Below are positions 24,200 through 32,172 of a stretch of DNA of 33,085 nucleotides, in pieces. The position numbers and the translations under genes are program-made. A model generated the notes under the pieces. That model did no database searches, was not told the DNA's origin, and worked only from the letters and a program-made list of their open reading frames with translations. The DNA comes from Anaerolinea thermophila (GTDB lineage: Bacteria > Chloroflexota > Anaerolineae > Anaerolineales > Villigracilaceae). The stretch's first letter is position 1; each line of letters opens with the position of its first letter. Location: contig DYKZ01000011.1 of the NCBI GenBank assembly GCA_020722345.1, positions 1-33,085 on the forward strand. Direction: 5' to 3'.

Positions 24200-26170
24200 T
24201 CACTGCTCACTGACGACCGATATCTGCTTACTGTCCATTGCCGGCTGACGACCGCTGAGCGGCGACTTCACCTCCGGGCATTTCCAGTAATTGCCGGGGT
24301 GTTCCCGGCGCGCCTGGGCGAAAGTCGGCAGGATGCCGCAGGCATAACAATTCTTGCGGCAGTCCACGCGGATCTCGCCCTCCAGCGATTGGCGGAAATC
24401 CTCGAACAGGTACTTCTTGCGCACCGCGTCCGAGATGTGGTCCCAGGGGAAGACCTCGTCCACGCGACGGGGGCGGTGGGTGTAGAAAGCAGGCTCCAGG
24501 TCCCGCGCCGCAAACGCCGAGGTCCAGGCCTCGTAGCGGAAGTGTTCCTGCCAGGCGTCGAACTTTGCCCCGTTCCTCCAGGCGGCGTAAATCACCTCCG
24601 CCATGCGCCGGTCGCCGCGCGAGAGCCAGGCTTCCAGCAGCGTCTCCTTGGGTTCGGTCCAGGTCAGTTTGATGTTCCGGTCGCGCAGTTCGCGTTTCAA
24701 CAGATCCTGTTTGGCCGTGATCTGCTCAGGCGTGTCCACCGAGACCCACTGGAAGGGTGTGTGCGGCTTCGGGATGAAGGTGCTCACGCCGGCGTTGAGT
24801 TTGGCCTTGCCGCCCATCACCCGGCGGCCCTCTGCCAGGACGCGCTTGCACAGGTCGGCGATGGCCTGCACATCGTCGAGCGTCTCGCTGGGGTGGCCGA
24901 TCATGAAGTAGAGTTTGATGGTTGTCCAGCCGCGGGCGTAGATTTCGCGGGCGGTCTGTAGAATTTGCTCATCGGGGATGAACTTGTTGATGATGCGCCG
25001 CATGTGCTCACTGGCGGCTTCGGGGGCGAGCGTGAAGCCCGATGAGCGGCGGTCTTTCAGTTTCTCCATCAAATCCACCGAAACTGACTCGATGCGCAGG
25101 GAGGGCAAGGCCACGCTCAAGTGGCGTCCGCTGAACTTTTCACCGATGGCGGTCACCAGGTCCAGGATGGGCGTGTAGTCAGAGGAGGAAAGCGACAGGA
25201 GCGCCAGTTCCTCGAAACCGGTCAGGCGGATGGCCTCTTCGGCCGCGGCGACGATCTCCTCCACGCTGCGCTCGCGGACCGGGCGCGTGATCATGCCCGC
25301 CTGGCAGAATCTACACCCGCGCGTGCAGCCGCGCATCACCTCGATTGCCACGCGGTTGTGGACGGCCTCGATGTTCGGCACAATGAAGCGGGTGGGCGGC
25401 GGCGGCAGTTTTGGCACCATGCGCTTCATGACAATCTTCGGCGCTTCGGGAATGTTGGGGGTGACAGCCTTGATCGTGCCATCGTCAAAGTAAGTTACAT
25501 CGTAAAAGCGCGGCACGTAAACGCCGGGGATTTGCGCCAATTCTTTCAACACGTTCACGCGTGAACACGTTGGCACGTTTACACGTTCCGACTTGCCAAC
25601 GTGTTCACGTGGAAACCTGCCAACGGTGTTGATGATCTCGTGGATTACCTCCTCCCCCTCGCCAATCACAAACGCATCAATGAAGGCGTGCATCGGCTCC
25701 GGGTTGAAGCAGGCGTGGCCCCCGGCAATGACGAGAGGATAGCGTTCGTCCCGCTCCTCGGCGCGGAGGGGAATCCCGGCCAGGTCGAGGAGATTCAAGG
25801 CATTGGTGTAGAGGGTCTCGTAAGGGAGCGTAATGCCGATGATGTCGAAGTCAGCCAGGGCATGTTTCGTCTCCAGCGAGTAGAGCGGGACGCCGTGCTC
25901 GCGCATTTTCGCTTCCATGTCTGTCCAGGGGGCGTAGGCGCGTTCGGCCAGAGAGTCGGGGCGGGCGTTGACCAAGTCGTAGAGGATCTGCAGGCCGAGG
26001 TTCGAGACGCCGATGTCGTAGATGTCAGGGAAGACGAAAGCGAGGCGGGTCTGGACCGAGTCCCAGTCTTTGACCACGCTGTTCAGTTCGCCGCCCACGT
26101 AGCGGCCCGGTTTCTGCACCGATAAAAGAATCCGCTCGAGGCGGGCTTCGATTTCAGCAGGAGAAAGCAT
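24200..26170 (-). CDS. B12-binding-like/radical SAM protein, TIGR03960 type
   Basis: A 656-residue radical SAM enzyme. The N-terminal cobalamin-binding-like region (about 40-180) includes LAFVFPDIYDIGVSNLGLQILYDLVN and LVIAGGHACFNPEPM. The radical SAM core starts with RGCTRGCRFCQAG, where C282, C286 and C289 bind the 4Fe-4S cluster, and contains SLSSSDYT and PSLRIESVSV. A C-terminal region has DCRKNCYACG, possible extra cluster ligands. The substrate is unknown. I start at ATG 26170 (MLSPAEIEARLERIL), 7 nt after TATAAT; an ATG at 26197 lies upstream of that box. Two parts are repeat-derived: about 20 residues at 188-207 (hairpin DNA at 25549-25612) and the last 9 residues, KQISVVSEQ. Confidence 0.92.
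   Translation of the reverse strand: MLSPAEIEARLERILLSVQKPGRYVGGELNSVVKDWDSVQTRLAFVFPDIYDIGVSNLGLQILYDLVNARPDSLAERAYAPWTDMEAKMREHGVPLYSLETKHALADFDIIGITLPYETLYTNALNLLDLAGIPLRAEERDERYPLVIAGGHACFNPEPMHAFIDAFVIGEGEEVIHEIINTVGRFPREHVGKSERVNVPTCSRVNVLKELAQIPGVYVPRFYDVTYFDDGTIKAVTPNIPEAPKIVMKRMVPKLPPPPTRFIVPNIEAVHNRVAIEVMRGCTRGCRFCQAGMITRPVRERSVEEIVAAAEEAIRLTGFEELALLSLSSSDYTPILDLVTAIGEKFSGRHLSVALPSLRIESVSVDLMEKLKDRRSSGFTLAPEAASEHMRRIINKFIPDEQILQTAREIYARGWTTIKLYFMIGHPSETLDDVQAIADLCKRVLAEGRRVMGGKAKLNAGVSTFIPKPHTPFQWVSVDTPEQITAKQDLLKRELRDRNIKLTWTEPKETLLEAWLSRGDRRMAEVIYAAWRNGAKFDAWQEHFRYEAWTSAFAARDLEPAFYTHRPRRVDEVFPWDHISDAVRKKYLFEDFRQSLEGEIRVDCRKNCYACGILPTFAQARREHPGNYWKCPEVKSPLSGRQPAMDSKQISVVSEQ
24203..24254. 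repeat. AGTGAGCAGTGAG-type word repeat at the end of the radical SAM gene
   Basis: On the minus strand the tail reads AGTAAGCAGATATC and then CAGTGAGCAGTGAGGAG. CTGACGACCG occurs twice on the plus strand (24210-24219 and 24245-24254). The repeat encodes the last residues of the radical SAM protein and supplies the Shine-Dalgarno of the next gene. Confidence 0.5.
25549..25612. repeat. Hairpin repeat inserted in frame in the radical SAM gene
   Basis: CGTGAACACGTTGGCA (25560-25575) and TGCCAACGTGTTCACG (25594-25609) are perfect 16-bp inverted arms around an 18-nt loop. GTTCACGCGTGAAC (25553-25566) is a separate perfect palindrome. ACACGTT recurs with a 16-nt period at 25549, 25565 and 25581. 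All lie inside the coding region, between helix EVIHEIINTVG and LAQIPGVYVP. Confidence 0.8.
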
Positions 26171-26177
26171 GGGCGGA

Positions 26178-26183
26178 ATTATA
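26178..26183 (-). promoter_or_regulatory. -10 box of the radical SAM operon, probably leaderless
   Basis: TATAAT on the minus strand, then TCCGCCC (7 nt) and the ATG at 26170. No Shine-Dalgarno. It supports choosing 26170 over 26197 as the start. Confidence 0.55.
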
Positions 26184-26316
26184 TCAAGATTGTCCAAAAA
26201 TGACTCTACCGCAAAAAGGCTATTGCATCGCGCAGCATGCGAAGACCGTCAGGAAAATGCAAAATCACAAATCATTATTCAAGATAATCTGCGTCGTGGT
26301 TCAACATTTTCAAAGT

Positions 26317-26444
26317 GTCCTTAAATTTCCTTCGTTGCCTTTGTGTCCTTCGTGTTTAAAAAGGTTTTTGCAGTGGACTCGTCTTTGAATTTCCTTTGTT
26401 GTCTTTGTGTCCTTCGTGTTTAAAAAGGTTTTTGCAGTGGACTC
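26317..26444. repeat. 64-bp tandem direct repeat, two copies
   Basis: Copy 1 is 26317-26380 and copy 2 is 26381-26444. The last 57 bp of each (26324-26380 and 26388-26444) differ at only two positions, both C/T. The core contains CTTTGTGTCCTTCGTGTTT and ends TTTGCAGTGGACTC. AT-rich and without coding potential, it belongs to the same word family as 11996-12077 and 22471-22508. Confidence 0.92.
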
Positions 26445-26482
26445 AAAAATATATCTCCTGGGGCTGAGAGCCTCCAGGAGAT
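26444..26482 (-). terminator. Terminator of the small membrane protein gene
   Basis: ATCTCCTGG (26453-26461) and CCAGGAGAT (26474-26482) are perfect arms. The 12-nt loop holds a further GGCT/AGCC stem. On the minus strand the hairpin is followed by ATATTTTTGAG. Confidence 0.8.
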
Positions 26483-26562
26483 TTCGGCAGGGGAGCGATG
26501 GTCAGCGCAGGGCGGCAAGGTTGGCTTTACACGTTCTAGATCCTCTCCCCCTCACCGGTCAT

Positions 26563-26991
26563 CTATTGATCTACATCCTTCACTTCCGCCTCCACGATCT
26601 CGCCTGCGGGCAATTCCGGCTCCGGCCGGGGCGGCGGGAGTTTGATCCACTTGCTGGCCCCGGCCCAGCCAAGCAGCGCCGCGCCGACCGCTGTCCCGGT
26701 CACCTGGAAGGGAACTCCGGCGATGACGCCCATCACCAGCCCCTTGGCCGCCGAGACGCCCCATTCGTCCTTCGCCAGGTAGCGCTGGACGAACAGGGTG
26801 GTCACGAAGCCGATTCCCCCAACCAGGAAACTGGTCAGCAGGATGGCGAGCGGGTCCACGATCTCGATCCAGCCGAAGACGTTATCCAGGACGATGGTCA
26901 CCAGTGCGGCCAGCGGGTGGATCGGCGCGGGCGGCACCGGGCGGCGGGCTTCGGGGGTTGCAGGGAGGACAGGCTGAATCTCGTTGGTCAT
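26563..26991 (-). CDS. Small membrane protein of unknown function
   Basis: A 142-residue protein I do not recognise. It has a Pro-rich N-terminus (about 8-25), hydrophobic segments at about 26-44, 46-68 and 84-110 (GLVMGVIAGVPFQVTGTAVGAALLGWAG, glycine-rich) and an acidic Pro/Glu-rich C-terminus. Codon use matches its neighbours and a terminator follows, so it looks like a real gene. The start at 26991 has GGAG 8 nt upstream; this GGAG is part of a heptamer repeat that fills the gap to guaA. It lies 40 nt downstream of guaA and is probably co-transcribed with it. Confidence 0.75.
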   Translation of the reverse strand: MTNEIQPVLPATPEARRPVPPAPIHPLAALVTIVLDNVFGWIEIVDPLAILLTSFLVGGIGFVTTLFVQRYLAKDEWGVSAAKGLVMGVIAGVPFQVTGTAVGAALLGWAGASKWIKLPPPRPEPELPAGEIVEAEVKDVDQ

Positions 26992-26996
26992 GGCTC

Positions 26997-27031
26997 AATC
27001 TCCAATCGCAAATCGTAAATCGTAAATCGTC
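26997..27031. repeat. Heptamer tandem repeat filling the guaA downstream spacer
   Basis: Five consecutive 7-bp units on the plus strand: AATCTCC, AATCGCA, AATCGTA, AATCGTA, AATCGTC. It abuts the guaA stop codon exactly and ends 5 nt before the next gene's start. On the minus strand the first unit provides the GGAG ribosome binding site. Confidence 0.85.
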
Positions 27032-28573
27032 TCACTCCCATTCAATGGTCGCGGGCGGTTTGCTGGTAATATCATACACCACTCTGTTGATTCCGTGCAC
27101 CTCATTGACAATCCTGTTTGCCGTTCGCGCCAGCACGTCATACGGAATGCGCGCCCAGTCGGCAGTCATAAAATCCTCGGTCACCACCGCCCGCAGGGCG
27201 CAGGTCTCCTGGTAGGTGCGCTCGTCACCCATCACGCCCACCGAGCGGACGGGCAGCAGCGCGGCGAACGCCTGGCTTGTCCCGGCCCCCTTTCCGAGCA
27301 GGCCGGCGCGGGACAACTCCTCGGTGAAGATGGCGTCCGCCGCCCGCAGACGGGCGACGCGTTCCGGGGTCACCTCGCCGAGCACGCGCACGGTCAGGCC
27401 CGGACCGGGGAACGGCTGCCGCCAAATCATGTTTTCCGGCAGCCCAAGCGCTTCGCCCACCGCCCGCACCTCGTCCTTGAACAGGTAGCGCAGCGGCTCC
27501 ACCAGCGACAGTTCCATATCTTCCGGCAGGCCGCCCACGTTGTGGTGACTCTTGATCCTGGCCGCCTTGCTGCGATCCGGCGCGGCGGACTCGACCACGT
27601 CCGGGTAGATCGTGCCCTGGACGAGGAATTTGGGCGCGCCAAGTTTCTTCGCCTCGCGCTCGAAGATGCGGATAAACTTCTCGCCGACGATCTTGCGCTT
27701 TGCCTCCGGGTCGGTGACGTCTGCCAGCGCGGCGAAGAATTCAGCGGCGGCGTCCACGGCGACGAGTTCGACGCCCATCTGCTGGCGGAAGGTGCGCACC
27801 ACCTGCTCCGGCTCGCCCTGGCGCAGGAGGCCGGTGTCCACGAAGACGGCCGCCAGTCCGTCGCCGACGGCGCGGTGGACGAGGGCGGCGGCCACCGATG
27901 AGTCCACGCCGCCGCTGACCGCCGCCAGGACGCGTTCCCCGCCCACCTGGGCGCGCACGCGGGCAATGCTCTGCCCGATGATCGAGGCCGGCGTCCAGTC
28001 CGGGGCGCAGCCGCAGACCTCAACGGCAAAGCGGCGTAAAATTTCCGCCCCGCCTTCGGTGTGCTTCACTTCGGGATGGAATTGCAAGCCGTAATAATTG
28101 CGGTCAAAATCGCCCATCGCGGCGAAGGGGCTGTTGCCCGATTTTGCCAGCGCGGCAAAGCCAGGCGGCAGTTCGGTGATGCGGTCGCCGTGCGACATCC
28201 AGACAGGGAAGGAAAGAACAGGTAATAAGGGATTAGGGAGTAGGGACTCGACACTGGCAGAGCCATATTCCCGCTCTAAGGACGGATTGACTTTGCCTCC
28301 CAGGGTGTGGGTCAGCAACTGCATCCCGTAGCAGATGCCGAGCACCGGCAGCCCGGACTGGAGCACGTAGCCGGGGAGGGTCGGCGCGCCCTCGGCATAG
28401 ACCGAGGCTGGCCCGCCGGAGAGGATGAAACCGCGCGGCTGGAGGGCAAGCACGGTCTCGGCGGGCGTGTCCCAGGGGAAGAGTTCGCAATAGACGTGCG
28501 CCTCGCGCACCCGGCGGGCAATCAGTTGGGCGTACTGCGAGCCGAAGTCGAGGATGGCAATTGAGTCAGTCAT
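27032..28573 (-). CDS. guaA: GMP synthase (glutamine-hydrolysing)
   Basis: A 513-residue enzyme that converts XMP to GMP using glutamine and ATP. The class I glutamine amidotransferase domain (about 1-200) has the nucleophile in [10 protein letters not shown] and the histidine in [11 protein letters not shown]. The ATP pyrophosphatase domain has the P-loop [14 protein letters not shown]. The C-terminal dimerisation domain ends [13 protein letters not shown], the classic GuaA C-terminus. I start at ATG 28573 ([16 protein letters not shown]), the normal family start. An upstream GTG at 28606, overlapping the xpt stop as GTGA, would add 11 residues and cannot be ruled out. Between REYG and VWMSHGD the usual sequence is replaced by [13 protein letters not shown], encoded by a repeat (28221-28248). 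Confidence 0.95.
   Translation of the reverse strand: MTDSIAILDFGSQYAQLIARRVREAHVYCELFPWDTPAETVLALQPRGFILSGGPASVYAEGAPTLPGYVLQSGLPVLGICYGMQLLTHTLGGKVNPSLEREYGSASVESLLPNPLLPVLSFPVWMSHGDRITELPPGFAALAKSGNSPFAAMGDFDRNYYGLQFHPEVKHTEGGAEILRRFAVEVCGCAPDWTPASIIGQSIARVRAQVGGERVLAAVSGGVDSSVAAALVHRAVGDGLAAVFVDTGLLRQGEPEQVVRTFRQQMGVELVAVDAAAEFFAALADVTDPEAKRKIVGEKFIRIFEREAKKLGAPKFLVQGTIYPDVVESAAPDRSKAARIKSHHNVGGLPEDMELSLVEPLRYLFKDEVRAVGEALGLPENMIWRQPFPGPGLTVRVLGEVTPERVARLRAADAIFTEELSRAGLLGKGAGTSQAFAALLPVRSVGVMGDERTYQETCALRAVVTEDFMTADWARIPYDVLARTANRIVNEVHGINRVVYDITSKPPATIEWE
28221..28248. repeat. TTAGGG-rich word repeat inside guaA
   Basis: It begins GGTAATAAGGGATTAGGGAG, very close to the word at 14494-14520 in ligA (GGTAATTAGGGAT). 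It is AT-richer and more repetitive than the rest of guaA and remains in frame. Confidence 0.6.
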
Positions 28574-28602
28574 ATCCTGTTGCGTAGTGTGCGCCAGCCG
28601 AC

Positions 28603-29178
28603 TCACTCGCCCTCGAAAACAATCCGGCCATTCTCCATTGAGACGATGACTGCCAGCGATTCAAGCGGCACGCCCAGAGAGGACAGGGCAGCGCGGCCGT
28701 TTTCGAAGGATTTTTCAATCAGCGTGCCGATGCCGACGATGGTCGCGCCGGCCGCCTGCGCCAGCCGGACGAGGCCGAGGATGGTGGCGCCGGAGGCCAG
28801 GAAGTCGTCAATGATGAGCACGCGCTCGCCGTCCGCCAGGTATTCGGGCGAGACGATGAGTTCGGTCATCACGCCTTTGGTGTGCGAGGGGGCCAGGGTG
28901 AGCAGCACCGTGTCGGGCATGGTGACCGGCTTGGTCTTGCGGGCATAGACGACCGGGATGCCCAAGTGCAAGGCGGCGGTAACTGCCGGGGCAATGCCGG
29001 AGATTTCGGCCGTCAGCACCTTGGTGGCGCCGACATGAGCGAACCTGCGGGCAAATTCGCGCCCGCAGGCGTCCATCAGCACCGGGTCAACCTGGTGGTT
29101 GATAAAACTGTCCACCTTGAGGATGCCGTTGCGCAGGATCTTTCCGTGCAAACGAATGCGTTCGATGAGTTCTTTCAC
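28603..29178 (-). CDS. xpt: Xanthine phosphoribosyltransferase
   Basis: A 191-residue purine salvage enzyme that makes XMP from xanthine and PRPP. The family opening [32 protein letters not shown] is clear. The PRPP-binding loop is [25 protein letters not shown] is typical of Xpt. I start at GTG 29178 (MKELIERI) because AGGAGG lies 5 nt upstream; another GTG at 29184 sits inside that ribosome binding site. XMP feeds GuaA, whose gene follows directly and overlaps or nearly overlaps, so xpt and guaA form a logical purine operon. No purine riboswitch is seen in the short leader. Confidence 0.95.
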   Translation of the reverse strand: MKELIERIRLHGKILRNGILKVDSFINHQVDPVLMDACGREFARRFAHVGATKVLTAEISGIAPAVTAALHLGIPVVYARKTKPVTMPDTVLLTLAPSHTKGVMTELIVSPEYLADGERVLIIDDFLASGATILGLVRLAQAAGATIVGIGTLIEKSFENGRAALSSLGVPLESLAVIVSMENGRIVFEGE

Positions 29179-29205
29179 AGCCACCTCCTGAAAAGTGTTC
29201 TGGAC

Positions 29206-29211
29206 ATTTTA
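29206..29211 (-). promoter_or_regulatory. -10 box of the xpt-guaA operon
   Basis: TAAAAT on the minus strand gives a leader of about 20 nt ending in AGGAGG (29184-29189). It is divergent from the maf promoter. Confidence 0.5.
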
Positions 29212-29237
29212 TCAAAAAACAGCGCAGAGGAATATGT

Positions 29238-29243
29238 TAGAAT
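29238..29243 (+). promoter_or_regulatory. -10 box of maf, probably leaderless
   Basis: TAGAAT is followed by ACTGAGC (7 nt) and the GTG at 29251, with no Shine-Dalgarno. Confidence 0.5.
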
Positions 29244-29250
29244 ACTGAGC

Positions 29251-29922
29251 GTGAGCCGAAAACCTGTCCTCGTCCTGGCATCCAATTCGCCCCGGCGCAG
29301 TTCGTTGCTTGGACTGGGTGGTTGGATGTTCCACGTCTTCCCGACGGATGTGGACGAAAGTCAACGCCCCGGCGAAGCGCCGCGCGACTACGTTCTGCGT
29401 CTGGCCGAGAGCAAGGCCAAAGCCTGCGCCAGGTCAGCCCGCCCCGGCGAGGTGGTCCTTGCCGCCGACACCGCCGTCACGCTGGACGGGGAAATCCTCG
29501 GCAAACCGTCCGGCCTGGCCGAAGCGGCGGAGATGCTGCGCCGGCTGCGCGGCCGCAGCCATCAGGTCTACACCGCCATTGCCGTACTGGAGAACGAATC
29601 CGGCGCGCTCCTGACCGACGTGTGCGTCACCGAGGTCAACCTGCGCGCCTATACGGAAGAGGAGATCCGGGCTTACGTGCTCAGCGGCGATCCGCTGGAC
29701 AAGGCCGGGGCCTACGCCATCCAGCACAACGGTTTCTGCCCGGTGGAGAACATGCAGGGGTGTTACGCCAGCGTGATGGGGCTGCCGCTCTGCCACCTCA
29801 GCCGCACCCTTGCCAAACTGGACATCTCCTCGATGACCCCGCTCGCCGTTCTGTGCCAGTCTGCCTTGAAATACAATTGTCCGATCTTTTCCCGCGTCCT
29901 GACTGGGGAAAACATCGGGTAA
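29251..29922 (+). CDS. maf: Maf-family nucleotide pyrophosphatase
   Basis: A 223-residue Maf protein. The signature VLASNSPRRSSLL (about 8-20) is at the N-terminus. EVVLAADTAVTLDGEILGKPSG holds the catalytic Asp, and GDPLDKAGAYAIQ is the third conserved block. Maf proteins hydrolyse dTTP, UTP or modified nucleotides and may arrest septation. A C-terminal extension of about 30 residues (PLAVLCQSALKYNCPIF) goes beyond the usual Maf end. I start at GTG 29251, giving MSRKPVLVLASNSPRR, 7 nt after a TAGAAT box. The frame is open upstream through the xpt leader and gene, but that is not coding in this direction. Confidence 0.92.
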   Translation: MSRKPVLVLASNSPRRSSLLGLGGWMFHVFPTDVDESQRPGEAPRDYVLRLAESKAKACARSARPGEVVLAADTAVTLDGEILGKPSGLAEAAEMLRRLRGRSHQVYTAIAVLENESGALLTDVCVTEVNLRAYTEEEIRAYVLSGDPLDKAGAYAIQHNGFCPVENMQGCYASVMGLPLCHLSRTLAKLDISSMTPLAVLCQSALKYNCPIFSRVLTGENIG

Positions 29923-29923
29923 C

Positions 29924-29937
29924 GAAAGGAAACTTTC
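29924..29937 (+). promoter_or_regulatory. Small GAAA-loop hairpin over the PBP ribosome binding site
   Basis: GAAAG, GAAA, CTTTC: a 5-bp AT-rich stem with a GNRA tetraloop. It contains the only Shine-Dalgarno-like sequence (AAAGGA, 29925-29930) before the ATG at 29942 and could limit access to it. The stem is weak, so a role is uncertain. Confidence 0.35.
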
Positions 29938-29941
29938 CCCC

Positions 29942-32161
29942 ATGAAACCTGCCCGTTGGATCTATGTGCTGGTGGCCGTCCTCCTGCTGCTGGCCGCTTG
30001 CAACCGCGCCACCGAGACCCCTCCCGGCCTGCCTACCCCTTCGACATACAACACCCCGGCTCCTAGCGTGGAGACCGCCATCCGCTCATTTCTCGATGCT
30101 TACTGTGTGCTGGATTACGCCAGCATGTACGCCATGCTGAGCGAGGAGAGCCGCGCCGCTGTGACGGAGGAGGCCTTCGCCGCGCGGCACAACGAGATCG
30201 TCAACGCCATGAGTCTGAGCCAGATAGATTATGCCATCCAGTCCACGCTGACAAACCCCGACGACGCCCAGGCCGCCTACCGCATCACGTATAAAACCAT
30301 CCTGTTCGGCGACATCTCCCGCGACTTTGTCGTCAGCATGACGCTCCAGAACGGCAACTGGCTCATCCACTGGCACGACGGCCTGATCCTGCCCGAAGTG
30401 GCCGGAGGCAAAACGCTGGTAACCTATTACACTATTCCCACGCGCGGCAACATCTACGACCGCAACGGCGAAGCCATTGCCATCCAGACCGATGCTTATG
30501 CTCTCGGCCTGGTGGCCGGGGCAATCCCCGGTGATTTGGAGGATGCTGCCTTCCGAAAATTGTCGAACCTGACAGGCGTGCCCACCTCGCGTTTCTTGGA
30601 AGAATATTTCAATTACCCCAACGGTCTCTACGTGCCGGTGGGTGAAGCCACAACGGAAGCAACCGAAAATTCGGGCTTGCTGGAATTCTCCGGTGTGCAG
30701 GCTATCCCTTATACCTCGCGTTACTACTTCCCCAACGCTGCCCAGCAAACAGTCGGTCACCTGCTTTACATCAGCGAGGAAAATGTCAATGAATACCGCC
30801 GCAAAGGCTACAGCGGCGGGGAACGTGTCGGCGTGCAGGGCATCGAATTGTGGGCCGAAGACATCCTGCGCGGCCGCAACGCGGCGACCCTCTATGTGGC
30901 TACCGCCGACAAAACCCCCGAAACGGTCCTCGCCCAAGTGGATTCCCAGCCCGCCTCGTCTCTGACCCTGACGATTGACCGCGACCTCCAGCAGCAGGCC
31001 CAGGCTGCTATGGACGGCCTACCCGGCGCCATTGTGGTCATGGAAGTCAATACTGGGCGTATCCTCGCCATTGTCTCCTCTCCCGCGCCGGACACTAACT
31101 GGTACGACCCTGCCAACTACAATTTCATAGCCCTGGGCGATATGTTGAGCACGCCCGCCATCGAAAAGAATCGCGCCACCACCGGCACCTACCCGCTTGG
31201 CTCAGTTTTCAAAATCATCACCATGGCCGCCGCCATCGAGAGCGGCATCTTCACCCCTGATACCGTCTACAATTGCCCCTACACCTACACCGAGATCCCC
31301 GGCGTAACCCTCTACGACTGGACTTGGGAACGCTGCGAGAATGAAAAAGCCGAAACCGGCAAAGATACCTGCTCCCGTCCCAACAGCCAGCCAAGCGGCG
31401 ACCTGACCCTCGTTCAGGGGTTGATGCGCTCCTGCGACCCGTGGTTCTACCACATCGGCTACACCCTCTACAATGCCGGCCTGACCGGTTCGATTACCGA
31501 CATGGCCAAAGGCTTCGGCCTCGGCGAACTGACCGGAATCGAGCAGGTGGAAGAGTCTGCTGGCAACATCCCCCTGCCGACCGACGGGTTGAACGCTACC
31601 AGCCTGGCCATCGGGCAGGGCAACATGCTCGTCACCCCCTTGCAGGTGGCCGACTTCATCGCCGCCATCGCCAACGGCGGCACGCTCTACCGTCCGCAAC
31701 TGGTGGAAAACATCCTGCCTGCGGTCGGCGACCCCATCCAGGTCTTCAAACCCGAAGCGCGCGGCACTCTGCCGATCAAACCCGAAACGCTCCAGGCCAT
31801 CCAGGAGGGGATGCGCGCTGTGGCCGAGAACCCGCGCGGCACCGCCTACTCGCGCCTCGGCACCTTCGCCATCCCCACTGCCGGCAAAACCGGCACCGCC
31901 GAAAGCGGCTCGGCGAACCCGCAGGCCTGGTTTGCCGGCTACAGCCTGGTCAACCGCCCCGACAAACCCGACATTGCCGTGGCTGTTATCGTCGAAAACC
32001 AGGGCGAAGGCTCCATCTGGGCGCTGCCCATCTTCCGCCGCGTGATGGAAATCTACTTCTTCGGCAGCCCGCAGACGGTCTATCCCTGGGAAAAGACTTT
32101 TGGCTTGATAGACCCGGAGTACGGCATCATCGTGACGCCCACCCCCACACCCGAACCGTAA
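29942..32161 (+). CDS. Penicillin-binding lipoprotein (MecA_N-like, dimerisation and transpeptidase domains)
   Basis: A 739-residue peptidoglycan transpeptidase. The N-terminal signal ends in the lipobox LAAC with C20, so it should be lipid-anchored at the outer face of the membrane. A short Pro/Thr linker leads to an NTF2-like MecA_N domain (about 40-150). The PBP dimerisation domain starts at IPTRGNIYDRNGEAIA (about 165-180). The transpeptidase domain carries S421-V-F-K424 (SxxK), S497-C-D499 (SxD, as in PBP2) and K649-T-G651 (KTG). It cross-links peptidoglycan. A lipoprotein form of a MecA-like PBP is less usual than a membrane-spanning one. It follows maf by 19 nt and precedes rsgA by 11 nt. 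Confidence 0.93.
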   Translation: MKPARWIYVLVAVLLLLAACNRATETPPGLPTPSTYNTPAPSVETAIRSFLDAYCVLDYASMYAMLSEESRAAVTEEAFAARHNEIVNAMSLSQIDYAIQSTLTNPDDAQAAYRITYKTILFGDISRDFVVSMTLQNGNWLIHWHDGLILPEVAGGKTLVTYYTIPTRGNIYDRNGEAIAIQTDAYALGLVAGAIPGDLEDAAFRKLSNLTGVPTSRFLEEYFNYPNGLYVPVGEATTEATENSGLLEFSGVQAIPYTSRYYFPNAAQQTVGHLLYISEENVNEYRRKGYSGGERVGVQGIELWAEDILRGRNAATLYVATADKTPETVLAQVDSQPASSLTLTIDRDLQQQAQAAMDGLPGAIVVMEVNTGRILAIVSSPAPDTNWYDPANYNFIALGDMLSTPAIEKNRATTGTYPLGSVFKIITMAAAIESGIFTPDTVYNCPYTYTEIPGVTLYDWTWERCENEKAETGKDTCSRPNSQPSGDLTLVQGLMRSCDPWFYHIGYTLYNAGLTGSITDMAKGFGLGELTGIEQVEESAGNIPLPTDGLNATSLAIGQGNMLVTPLQVADFIAAIANGGTLYRPQLVENILPAVGDPIQVFKPEARGTLPIKPETLQAIQEGMRAVAENPRGTAYSRLGTFAIPTAGKTGTAESGSANPQAWFAGYSLVNRPDKPDIAVAVIVENQGEGSIWALPIFRRVMEIYFFGSPQTVYPWEKTFGLIDPEYGIIVTPTPTPEP

Positions 32162-32172
32162 CCGCCGAACGT

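Larger units (their letters stand above)
26171..26562. other. Intergenic region between the radical SAM operon and the small membrane gene
   Basis: The 392 bp hold the radical SAM promoter at the left, the 64-bp direct repeat (26317-26444) and the terminator of the small membrane gene (26444-26482). The remainder, 26184-26316 and 26483-26562, shows no gene I can support; short open frames here run through repeat sequence. Confidence 0.6.

Noticed and set aside
26200-27018. Plus-strand open frames at 26200-26388 and 26407-27018
   Set aside because: The first runs through repeat DNA and the second is antisense to the small membrane protein gene; neither has a start signal.
26997-27031. Possible CRISPR array
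   Set aside because: Units are 7 bp without unique spacers; it is a simple tandem repeat.
29184-29250. Purine riboswitch upstream of xpt
   Set aside because: The leader is only about 20 nt after the -10 box and has no three-way junction sequence.
28882-29250. Upstream extension of the maf frame
   Set aside because: It is antisense to xpt, and a -10 box lies directly before the GTG at 29251.
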